Shown: positions 1 to 5,800 of the stretch, piece by piece
Layout of the letters: every line of letters starts with the position of its first letter
Numbering within the stretch: position 1 is the stretch's first letter
The notes under the pieces: generated by a model
What the model was told of the DNA's origin: nothing
Databases searched by the model: none
Seen by the model: the letters and a program-made list of their open reading frames with translations, nothing else
Made by a program: the position numbers and the translations under genes
Source: DAOTZU01 sp034433995
Lineage (GTDB): Bacteria; Chloroflexota; Anaerolineae; UBA1429
NCBI GenBank assembly: GCA_034433995.1
Contig: DAOTZU010000305.1
Location: 1 to 6,623, forward strand
DNA: 6,623 nt
Direction of reading: 5' to 3'

Positions 1-558
1 TTGCAGGATGAACGGTGGACCCTTTACGGCGAGTGGCTCTGGGACGCCTTCTGCGGCCTGGATGTGGTGCTGGCCCGGCCGGAGGTGGATCCCCGGAGGG
101 TGGCGGTGTTGGGGCTGAGCACCGGGGGCAGATTGGCGCAACTGGTTCTGGCCATGGATGAGCGCGTCCGTGCCGGGGTGGTGGCCGGCATCATGGGCAC
201 GCGGCACCATTTCCGGCGGCATTTTCGCATCCCGCCCCATTGTGATTGTGGCCAGCACAAATACCTCGATCCCCACCTGGAACAGTGCGACCTGGCCGCG
301 TTGGCCGCGCCCAAACCGGTGCAGATCCAGCATGGCCGCGAGGACCACGTGATGGTGCCGGGGGGCGATCCAGCCAAGCTCAACCTGGCCTGGAACACCG
401 GCGTGCTGGACCCGGCCGAGTTCGAGGCGGCCATGGACGAGGTGCGCCGGGCCTATCGCCTGTGCGGCGCGGAGGGACGGATCGCGGTGCATTACCATCC
501 CGGCGGCCACGCGGTGGATAACGCGGCGGCCCTAGCCTGGATCAACCAAAACCTCTAG
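1..558 (+). CDS. alpha/beta hydrolase, esterase-like (5'-truncated, C-terminal part)
   Basis: Probable serine hydrolase of the alpha/beta-hydrolase fold, nearest in feel to the acetyl-xylan-esterase/dienelactone-hydrolase-like families that remove acyl groups from carbohydrates or other esters. The frame is open from base 1 and 185 codons are visible. Counting from base 1, the nucleophile elbow GLSTGG is at residues 38-43 (Ser40). The acid follows the strand QIQHGREDHVMVP (Asp115), and the catalytic His is in HYHPGGHAVD (His170), so the triad order is normal. A Cys/His-rich stretch, PPHCDCGQH (78-86), lies between nucleophile and acid; its role is unclear. Few residues precede the elbow, whereas these proteins usually have several core strands and 100 or more residues before it. 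The TTG at base 1 is therefore probably an internal codon and the true start lies upstream. The next gene begins 13 bases after the stop, so the two are likely co-transcribed. The substrate cannot be told. Confidence 0.85.
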   Translation: MQDERWTLYGEWLWDAFCGLDVVLARPEVDPRRVAVLGLSTGGRLAQLVLAMDERVRAGVVAGIMGTRHHFRRHFRIPPHCDCGQHKYLDPHLEQCDLAALAAPKPVQIQHGREDHVMVPGGDPAKLNLAWNTGVLDPAEFEAAMDEVRRAYRLCGAEGRIAVHYHPGGHAVDNAAALAWINQNL

Positions 559-565
559 AGGAAGG
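559..565 (+). promoter_or_regulatory. ribosome binding site of the heparinase-like gene
   Basis: AGGAAGG begins immediately after the TAG stop of the hydrolase and ends 6 bases before the ATG at 572. This supports 572 over the second in-frame ATG at 587, which has no comparable Shine-Dalgarno at the right distance. The tight packing suggests translation of the two genes is linked. Confidence 0.7.
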
Positions 566-571
566 ACAAAT

Positions 572-2854
572 ATGCGTTTCATCCCCATGAGCGAGAGCGA
601 GCTCTCCTTTGATCTCTTTTACCAACCCACCCCCAGCACGCTGGACCATTACGAGGTGTGGCTGGCCGAGGGGATGGGCGCCAACGTGCGCCAGAACTGG
701 TGCCGCGCGGAGATCGGCTGGGAAAAGGGCATCCCCGGCCAGTGCGCCGTGCGACTCACCCGACGCATCTCCACCGAAGGGATCCCCACCTTTGGCCGCG
801 GGCATCTGCGCTTGTTCATGGCCATCGCCCAGGGGGTGGTGCTCCGTGTGAGCCTCAACGGCCGCCGCCACGAGCTGCGTGGCCATGGCGACCCGGCATA
901 CTACGATCTACCCCTCCCAGAGGAGCGCATCCGCTCGCTGGTCTTGGAATACATCCCCGAACAGGCGGGGATCGGCGCAGCCACCCTTATCTGGATGGCC
1001 CTGCTAGACGCCCAACGCGAGCCGGAGCGTCTGGCCCAACACGGCCACTATGATCCCTCGTGGGAGGGGTTCTTGGTCCCCGCGGGCCAAGAGCCGGAAC
1101 CGGCGGTGCAGATGGGGCTGCTCTTTGGTCCGCGCGACCTGGACGCGTTACGGGCCAAGGCGAGGAGCCCCCTTTATCGCCCTTGGCTGGAGCAGCTGCG
1201 CCGCCAGGCCCAGGCCATGTTGGCGGTGCAACCCGAAACCCTCATCGGGCGCTTTGCCGCCGGGCCCCTGCACTATACCCGCCCCATGGAACGCAAAGGA
1301 TTGAACAATTTCGGCCCCATCCACGGCCTGGCCCTGGCGGGATTGCTCGATGGCGATGTCGCCCTGTTGCGCCACGCCGCCCGCTGGATGCTCAGCGTGG
1401 CCAGTTGCGAGTACTGGTACAACGATTTCGGCGGCGAACTGCCGGGCCTATGGTGGCATCACCGCGCCTTTATTGAGGCCTCTTTTTGCTTCCAACTAGC
1501 TTTGGGGTTGGATTGGGCGGGCAGCCTCCTCACCCAAGACGGCCAAGAGCTGATCCGCGACGCCATCTCCCGCCGGGGGATGCCGCGCATCCAGCACGAC
1601 TATATCGATCCCCACGTGGAAGAGATCCGCCATATCAACCAGGGGATCGTCTTTAATAGCGGCCGCATCCTGGGCCTCCTGGCCCTGGCCAAAGCATGGC
1701 CCCGGGCGGCCTCGCGACTGGCCGAGGCCGAGGCCGACGGGTTGGAAATGTTCAACAACACCTTCACCGGCGACGGCGGCTCGGTGGAGGGCCCCAGCTA
1801 TTGGCAATACACGTTGGGGGCAGGCTTGCCGGGGGTGTTGGCCCTGGCCCGTTACCGCGGCTGCGCCGTAGCCGACCTCCTGCCGGCCAAGATGCGTCGC
1901 GCGCCCGGCTACCCGGCCATCCTGGCCAGCACCGCCCGCCCCGGCCAAGGGCTCAAGATCGGCGATTGCCATCATCCGCCGGTGTGCCCGGCGGACCTGG
2001 CGGCCATGCTCCACGTCGCCTTCCCCGGCCCAGAGAGCGAGCGCTTGGCGGCCTATGCTTTGCAGCACGACCAACCCGCCGACGATCTATCCCTGCTCCT
2101 CATCTACGGCCCCCAAGAGGTGGCCCCCGTGTCCCGCTTGGTGCCTGAATTTGGCCTTTTGGAGCACACAGGTCACGCCCTGATCTGCCGGGAGATGCCC
2201 GACGTGGGGCCGGTGCGGCTGCAACTGGTGGGCGGGCCGGTGGCCCGCCTCACCGTGGGCGGCAGCCACTCCCACGATGATCGGGGCAATATCCTGCTGG
2301 AGGCCGGCGGCGAAGAGATCCTGGTGGATCGCGGCATCGGCAGCTACAGTGGCGCCCTGGGGAATTTGGCCAAGCGCCCCGATGCCCACAACCTTTTGGT
2401 GCCCGATAGCCCCGACGGCGCGCCCACGCGGCAGAACCTGGCCCATACGGTGGATGTCTGCCCCCAGGCCACGTATCGCGAGGGCCTCTTCCGCACCACC
2501 ATCCACATCACGCCGGCCTGGCCCGCCTTTGTGCGCCACGCCCAGCGCACGGTGGTCTCGGCCGCGCCCGGTGTGTTCGAGATCACCGACGATCTGGAGC
2601 TGGACCGACCCCTGGGGGCCACGTTCCACCTGCACACGCCCTGCCAGGCGCGCCAGGAGGGCCAGGCGTGGGTGTTGCAGGGGCAGAACGTCCAGGTGCG
2701 GGTGGAACCGCAGTGGACGGTGCAAGAGGCGCGTTTCGCCGAGGAGGATTTCGGCATCCAACGGGAGGACGCTCGCTACGGCCATTTGCAGCTCCGCGCA
2801 GCGCCGGCTATGCTACATCAGTTGGTGACGCGGTTGACTGTCGAGAAGCGTTAG
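572..2854 (+). CDS. heparinase II/III-family protein (putative polysaccharide lyase)
   Basis: A 760-residue protein of the heparinase II/III fold, whose characterised members are lyases cleaving uronic-acid polysaccharides by beta-elimination (heparin, alginate and similar). Domains, by reading: an N-terminal beta-rich region to about residue 180; an alpha/alpha-toroid from about 185 to 510, opened by the helix DLDALRAKARSPLYRPWLEQL; and a C-terminal beta-sandwich from about 540 to 750. Toroid landmarks are LNNFGPIHG, HINQG (354-358) and DGGSVEGPSYWQY (401-413), the last with the Glu406/Tyr410 spacing common in the family. The hallmark of the C-terminal domain is GGSHSHDDRGN, with HSHDD at 566-570. 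It is followed by ILVDRG (Asp586) and AHNLLV (His606-Asn607), a pattern resembling the zinc/catalytic His-Asp-His set of heparinase II. No hydrophobic signal peptide is seen at the N-terminus, which is unusual for a polymer-degrading lyase and suggests a cytosolic role on oligosaccharides, or a non-lyase function. Length is normal for the group. Family is fairly sure; substrate unknown. Confidence 0.85.
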   Translation: MRFIPMSESELSFDLFYQPTPSTLDHYEVWLAEGMGANVRQNWCRAEIGWEKGIPGQCAVRLTRRISTEGIPTFGRGHLRLFMAIAQGVVLRVSLNGRRHELRGHGDPAYYDLPLPEERIRSLVLEYIPEQAGIGAATLIWMALLDAQREPERLAQHGHYDPSWEGFLVPAGQEPEPAVQMGLLFGPRDLDALRAKARSPLYRPWLEQLRRQAQAMLAVQPETLIGRFAAGPLHYTRPMERKGLNNFGPIHGLALAGLLDGDVALLRHAARWMLSVASCEYWYNDFGGELPGLWWHHRAFIEASFCFQLALGLDWAGSLLTQDGQELIRDAISRRGMPRIQHDYIDPHVEEIRHINQGIVFNSGRILGLLALAKAWPRAASRLAEAEADGLEMFNNTFTGDGGSVEGPSYWQYTLGAGLPGVLALARYRGCAVADLLPAKMRRAPGYPAILASTARPGQGLKIGDCHHPPVCPADLAAMLHVAFPGPESERLAAYALQHDQPADDLSLLLIYGPQEVAPVSRLVPEFGLLEHTGHALICREMPDVGPVRLQLVGGPVARLTVGGSHSHDDRGNILLEAGGEEILVDRGIGSYSGALGNLAKRPDAHNLLVPDSPDGAPTRQNLAHTVDVCPQATYREGLFRTTIHITPAWPAFVRHAQRTVVSAAPGVFEITDDLELDRPLGATFHLHTPCQARQEGQAWVLQGQNVQVRVEPQWTVQEARFAEEDFGIQREDARYGHLQLRAAPAMLHQLVTRLTVEKR

Positions 2855-2889
2855 AAAAGGCCACGCGCACAAGGCGCTATACTACGTTT

Positions 2890-2894
2890 GGAGG
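2890..2894 (+). promoter_or_regulatory. ribosome binding site deciding the aminotransferase start
   Basis: GGAGG lies 5 bases before ATG 2900. An in-frame TTG at 2888 would add four residues but would place this Shine-Dalgarno inside its own coding sequence, with no other good site upstream. ATG 2900 is therefore preferred. Confidence 0.85.
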
Positions 2895-2899
2895 AAAAG

Positions 2900-4192
2900 A
2901 TGGCTTCAACAAAGGCGAGATTAGCCCTGGATGGCGGCGAGCCGGTGCGCACCAAGCCCTTGCCGGCGGCCTATTTGGGCACCAGCGTCATGGGGCAGGA
3001 GGAGCTCGCCCTGCTGACGGAGGTGGTGCGCACGCGCCTTCCCTTCCGCGAATATGGCGATGGCACGCCCCACATGGTCAAGGATTTCGAACGCGAGGCG
3101 CGGGCCTATTTCGGCATGCCTTACGCCGTGGCCACGGCCACCGGCAGCGGCTCCTTCTACTGCGCCCTGGCCGGATTGGGCGTGGGGCCGGGAGACGAGG
3201 TAATCATCCCCTCCTTCGGCTGGTACACCGATTTCGAGGCCCCGGTGCTCCTGGGCGCCACCCCCGTCTTTGCCGATATTGACCGCTCGCTGAACATGGA
3301 CCCGGATGATTTCGCGCGCAAGATCACCCCGCGCACCAAGGCGGTGATCGTGGTGCACTTTCAGGGCGCCACCAACGACATGGATCGCCTTCTGGAGATC
3401 GCCCGGCGCCACAACGTGAAGGTGGTGGAGGATTGCGCCCAGGCCTGCGGCGTGACGTACAAAGGGCGCAAGGTGGGCTCTTTGGGCGATGTAAGCTGCT
3501 TCAGCTTCCAGCAGAACAAGATCATGAGCACCGGCGATGGCGGCCTCCTTTTGGCCAAGGACCCCGTGGTCTTTGAGCGGGCGGTGCGCTTCCATGACCT
3601 GGGCTTTGTCCGCCCCTCCCTGGCCGCGCAATTCGGCGGCACAGCAAAAGAAGAGGCGTTTAGCGGCTGCCAATTCCGCATGAACGAGTTCACCGGCGCG
3701 GTGGCGCTGGCGCAACTGCGCAAATTAGAGACGGCGGTGTTGGACATCACCCGGCGACATTATCGCGCCTTGCGCGGCCGGCTGGAGGATACCTGCGCCG
3801 ATATGGCCTTCCGCCAGGTGGGCGATGTGGCCGGCGATGCCGGCATCGCCCTTTACATTGACTTGGGCACGCCGGAGCGCGCCGAGTGGTTCGGCAAGGC
3901 CCTGGCCGCCGAGGGGATCCGGGTGGGGCCCTCCTCCGGCTGCACGAATCTCTTGCACACCGAGATCGTCCAATCCCGGCGGCAGGTGCATCCGGCGCTA
4001 CCTCCCTTCGGCCCCGGCTGGCCCGGCGAGCATGTGCGCTACACGCCGGATCTCTGCCCCAACACCGACCGCATCCTCAACGCCATGCGTTGCGTGGCCC
4101 TGGTGCCGGCCTTTACCGAGGAAGACATTGATGATATCGGCACGGCCATCATCAAGGTCTGGCAGCATCGCCCGGCGACGCTGTTCGCCTGA
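2900..4192 (+). CDS. DegT/DnrJ/EryC1/StrS-family PLP-dependent aminotransferase
   Basis: A 430-residue fold-type I PLP enzyme of the sugar aminotransferase family. Members transfer an amino group, usually from Glu or Gln, to a keto-sugar (often nucleotide-linked) or a ketocyclitol. Numbered from ATG 2900: N-terminal LALDGGEPVRTKPLP is typical; GSGS (82-85) is the phosphate-binding turn; GDEVIIPSFGWYTD follows (98-111). EDCAQACG (177-184) carries Asp178, which contacts the PLP ring nitrogen. FSFQQNK (201-207) supplies the Schiff-base Lys207, followed by STGDGG where most relatives read GEGG. FRMNEFTGA (259-267) is the conserved RMxE segment. All expected catalytic residues are present and length is only slightly above the usual 370-430. 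The QQxK form around the lysine recalls the secondary-metabolite branch (inosose or AHBA synthase-like) rather than the VioA/ArnB branch, but this is a weak hint. It sits between the lyase-like gene and two amidohydrolases, so it probably acts on a free or nucleotide-bound keto-sugar or cyclitol. Exact substrate unknown. Confidence 0.92.
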   Translation: MASTKARLALDGGEPVRTKPLPAAYLGTSVMGQEELALLTEVVRTRLPFREYGDGTPHMVKDFEREARAYFGMPYAVATATGSGSFYCALAGLGVGPGDEVIIPSFGWYTDFEAPVLLGATPVFADIDRSLNMDPDDFARKITPRTKAVIVVHFQGATNDMDRLLEIARRHNVKVVEDCAQACGVTYKGRKVGSLGDVSCFSFQQNKIMSTGDGGLLLAKDPVVFERAVRFHDLGFVRPSLAAQFGGTAKEEAFSGCQFRMNEFTGAVALAQLRKLETAVLDITRRHYRALRGRLEDTCADMAFRQVGDVAGDAGIALYIDLGTPERAEWFGKALAAEGIRVGPSSGCTNLLHTEIVQSRRQVHPALPPFGPGWPGEHVRYTPDLCPNTDRILNAMRCVALVPAFTEEDIDDIGTAIIKVWQHRPATLFA

Positions 4193-4217
4193 AAGGTGGA
4201 GCGCGCCTTTTTCCACC
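4192..4217 (+). other. short alternative hairpins in the 41-base gap
   Basis: Two mutually exclusive small stems can be drawn: AAAGG 4192-4196 with CCTTT 4206-4210, and GGTGGA 4195-4200 with TCCACC 4212-4217. Each is only 5-6 base pairs. The second ends just before the ribosome binding site (AAAGGGG, 4224-4230) of the next gene. It may be an RNA-processing or weak attenuation element, or chance; there is no proper U-tract, so it is not called a terminator. Confidence 0.25.
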
Positions 4218-4233
4218 GCCTGGAAAGGGGAAC

Positions 4234-4980
4234 ATGAAACTCATCGCTTGTGACCCCATCATCGGGCTGCCGCGGGTACCTTTCGAGGATTACCGCCCCG
4301 ACCGGGCCGATCTCTTGGCCGAGATGGCGCGGCTGGGTGTCACGGCGGCCATCGTCCGTCACCGGGCAGCCTACGAGGCCGGGCCGGTGAACGGCAACCG
4401 GATCCTCTGGGAGGAGACGCGGGGCTGGGAACAACTTGAGCCGGCCCCCTTTGTCACCCCGGATGGCGAGGAGCCCGCCTTTGATCCGTCCCTCGCCATC
4501 GCCCAGATGCGCGCCGCCGGGGCCAAGGTCTGCTGGACCGATCCCCAGGCCGAGGGCTTGAGCCTGTTGCCCTGGTGTGCTGGGCCCTTGTACGAGGTGT
4601 TGCAGGCCCGGCGGATGCCCCTGCTTCTGGAATACGACAAGACCTCGGCCGACGAGCTTTATGTCATCTTGGAGAACTTTCCCGACCTGCGCCTGATCCT
4701 CTTGAACGTGCCCCGCCTGGGGCGCAACCGGCTGATCTATCCCCTGCTGCAACGCTTCCCCAACCTATGGCTGTGCCTGAGCCACACCTATTCGGTGCAC
4801 CAGGGGTTTGAGGATCTGGTGCGCATCTTTGGCCCCCACCGCTGGGTCTTTGGCCTGGGCTATCCTCAGGCCGAGGGCGGCGCGGCCATCGCCGGGCTCA
4901 CCTATGCGCGCCTGTCGTCTGAGGACCAGGAAGCCATCGCCCATGGCAATATCGAGCGCTTGCTGGGGGAGGTGCAATGA
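4234..4980 (+). CDS. amidohydrolase-2-like TIM-barrel protein lacking metal ligands (possible pseudoenzyme)
   Basis: A 248-residue protein that reads as a divergent member of the amidohydrolase-2 (PF04909-type) barrel family. It is recognised mainly through its likeness to the next gene: RLGVTAAIVRHRAA (33-46) plus the following GN (54-55) match RLGIRRAYVSHTAA and GN of the neighbour (57-70, 78-79). The strand-by-strand order also agrees. Every expected metal position is changed. The first-strand HxH is DPI (7-9), the barrel His of LAHT is Glu133 in LLEYD, the second LAHTG His is Asn158 in LLNVP, and the catalytic Asp of WGTD is Gly209 in FGLGYP. The frame is clean and codon use matches the neighbours, so it is not a decaying pseudogene. 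A structural, regulatory or substrate-binding subunit, or metal-free catalysis, is possible. Start: ATG 4234 behind AAAGGGG (4224-4230). The stop overlaps the next start, implying coupled translation and perhaps a heteromer. Confidence 0.8.
   Translation: MKLIACDPIIGLPRVPFEDYRPDRADLLAEMARLGVTAAIVRHRAAYEAGPVNGNRILWEETRGWEQLEPAPFVTPDGEEPAFDPSLAIAQMRAAGAKVCWTDPQAEGLSLLPWCAGPLYEVLQARRMPLLLEYDKTSADELYVILENFPDLRLILLNVPRLGRNRLIYPLLQRFPNLWLCLSHTYSVHQGFEDLVRIFGPHRWVFGLGYPQAEGGAAIAGLTYARLSSEDQEAIAHGNIERLLGEVQ
4965..4980 (+). promoter_or_regulatory. Shine-Dalgarno plus ATGA stop/start overlap (translational coupling)
   Basis: GGGGGAGGTG (4965-4974), inside the last codons of the upstream gene, precedes ATGA (4977-4980), where the downstream ATG overlaps the upstream TGA. 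This is the classic arrangement for coupled translation and points to matched amounts of the two amidohydrolase-type proteins. Confidence 0.8.
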
Positions 4981-5783
4981 TCACCCTGAATCCTCATCCC
5001 GCCGATGACGCCCTGGCCGCCTGTGGCAAGGCGGGCACGCCCCTCACGGATTACCTGGTGATCGATGCCCATGCCCACCTGGGCGCCACCTCCGGCTTCC
5101 CCTATGTGGATCGCAGCCCGGAGGGGCTGGTGGCGGCGATGGACCGGTTGGGCATTCGCCGGGCCTATGTCTCTCACACGGCGGCCATCTATGGGCTGGA
5201 TCGCCTGGGCAACGACGGAATCCTAGAGGCGGTGCGGCGCTTTCCGGAGCGCCTGCGCGGCTACATGGCCCTGAACGTGGGCTATGCGGAGACGATCCTG
5301 CCCGAGATGGAGCGCTGCTATGCAGCCGGGTTGCGCGCCATCAAGATCTGGAGCTACGGCAACCGCGCCGGCCTGCGCTACGACCATCCCAACTATGAGC
5401 TCATCTACGATTTCGCCAACGCCCATGGCCTGCCCATCCTGGCCCACACCTGGGGCGACGAGGTGGACCAACTGGAGGGCGCGTTCAAGAAATACCCCCG
5501 GATCAACTGGCTCCTGGCCCACACCGGCTCCAAGGACCTCCCCAAATACCTCCGCGCTGCCAACGCATATCCAGGGGTGCACCTGGAGACGTGCTTCTCC
5601 CCCTGCCCGCGCGGGCTGATCGAGCGCCTCGTGGCCTCGGTGCCCCTGGAAAAGATCGTTTGGGGCACAGACCAAATCTTTATGAACGCCGCCCACCAAC
5701 TGGGGCGGGTACTCTTTGCCCGCATCACCCTGGAGCAAAAGTTGGCCATCCTGGGGGCAAACGCCGCACGCATCCTGCCCTAG
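4977..5783 (+). CDS. amidohydrolase family 2 metal-dependent hydrolase
   Basis: A 268-residue TIM-barrel hydrolase of the amidohydrolase-2 type. Family members include sugar lactonases, other lactonases and ACMSD-like decarboxylases, so hydrolysis of a lactone or amide, or decarboxylation, is plausible. The expected ligands are visible in order: VIDAHAHLG with His32 and His34 at the end of strand 1; IKIWSYGN with Lys123; ILAHTWGD with His157; LLAHTGS with His182; and WGTDQIF with Asp232, the proton-shuttling or metal-binding aspartate. About 25 residues precede strand 1, beginning with ITLNPHPADDALAA, a short extension common in this family. No signal peptide, so cytoplasmic. The start ATG overlaps the stop of the degenerate paralogue upstream, which suggests the two are made together. 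The sugar-related neighbours favour a sugar-derived substrate, but nothing in the sequence identifies it. Confidence 0.9.
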   Translation: MITLNPHPADDALAACGKAGTPLTDYLVIDAHAHLGATSGFPYVDRSPEGLVAAMDRLGIRRAYVSHTAAIYGLDRLGNDGILEAVRRFPERLRGYMALNVGYAETILPEMERCYAAGLRAIKIWSYGNRAGLRYDHPNYELIYDFANAHGLPILAHTWGDEVDQLEGAFKKYPRINWLLAHTGSKDLPKYLRAANAYPGVHLETCFSPCPRGLIERLVASVPLEKIVWGTDQIFMNAAHQLGRVLFARITLEQKLAILGANAARILP

Positions 5784-5789
5784 AAAGGA
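5784..5789 (+). promoter_or_regulatory. weak, distant ribosome binding site of the fusion gene
   Basis: AAAGGA directly follows the TAG of the amidohydrolase and lies 11 bases before ATG 5801, a longer spacing than in the rest of the cluster. AAGG (5785-5788) can pair with CCTT (5794-5797) in a tiny stem. Initiation may be weaker here than for the upstream genes. Confidence 0.45.
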
Positions 5790-5800
5790 TATACCTTACC

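Noticed and set aside
2834..2883. TTGACT at 2834-2839 and TATACT at 2878-2883 before the aminotransferase, looking like promoter boxes
   Set aside because: The boxes are 38 bases apart, far from the usual 16-18, and transcription from that -10 box would begin about at the ribosome binding site. Chance matches are more likely, and the genes look co-transcribed.
2888..2890. In-frame TTG as the aminotransferase start
   Set aside because: It overlaps the GGAGG that is well placed for ATG 2900 and has no Shine-Dalgarno of its own.
4192..4217. Rho-independent terminator between the aminotransferase and the first amidohydrolase
   Set aside because: The stems are only 5-6 base pairs with long loops and no adequate U-tract; the next gene follows within 20 bases on the same strand.
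1496..4752. Long open frames on the minus strand (for example 1496-2074, 2087-2785, 2921-3715, 4039-4752)
   Set aside because: They lie wholly or almost wholly antisense to well-supported genes, read as low-complexity Gly/Ala/His/Arg-rich protein without family motifs, and are expected by-products of high-GC coding sequence.
4234..4980. Treating the first amidohydrolase as a pseudogene
   Set aside because: The frame is uninterrupted, start and stop signals are good, codon use matches its neighbours and it is coupled to the next gene. Loss of metal ligands alone does not show loss of function.
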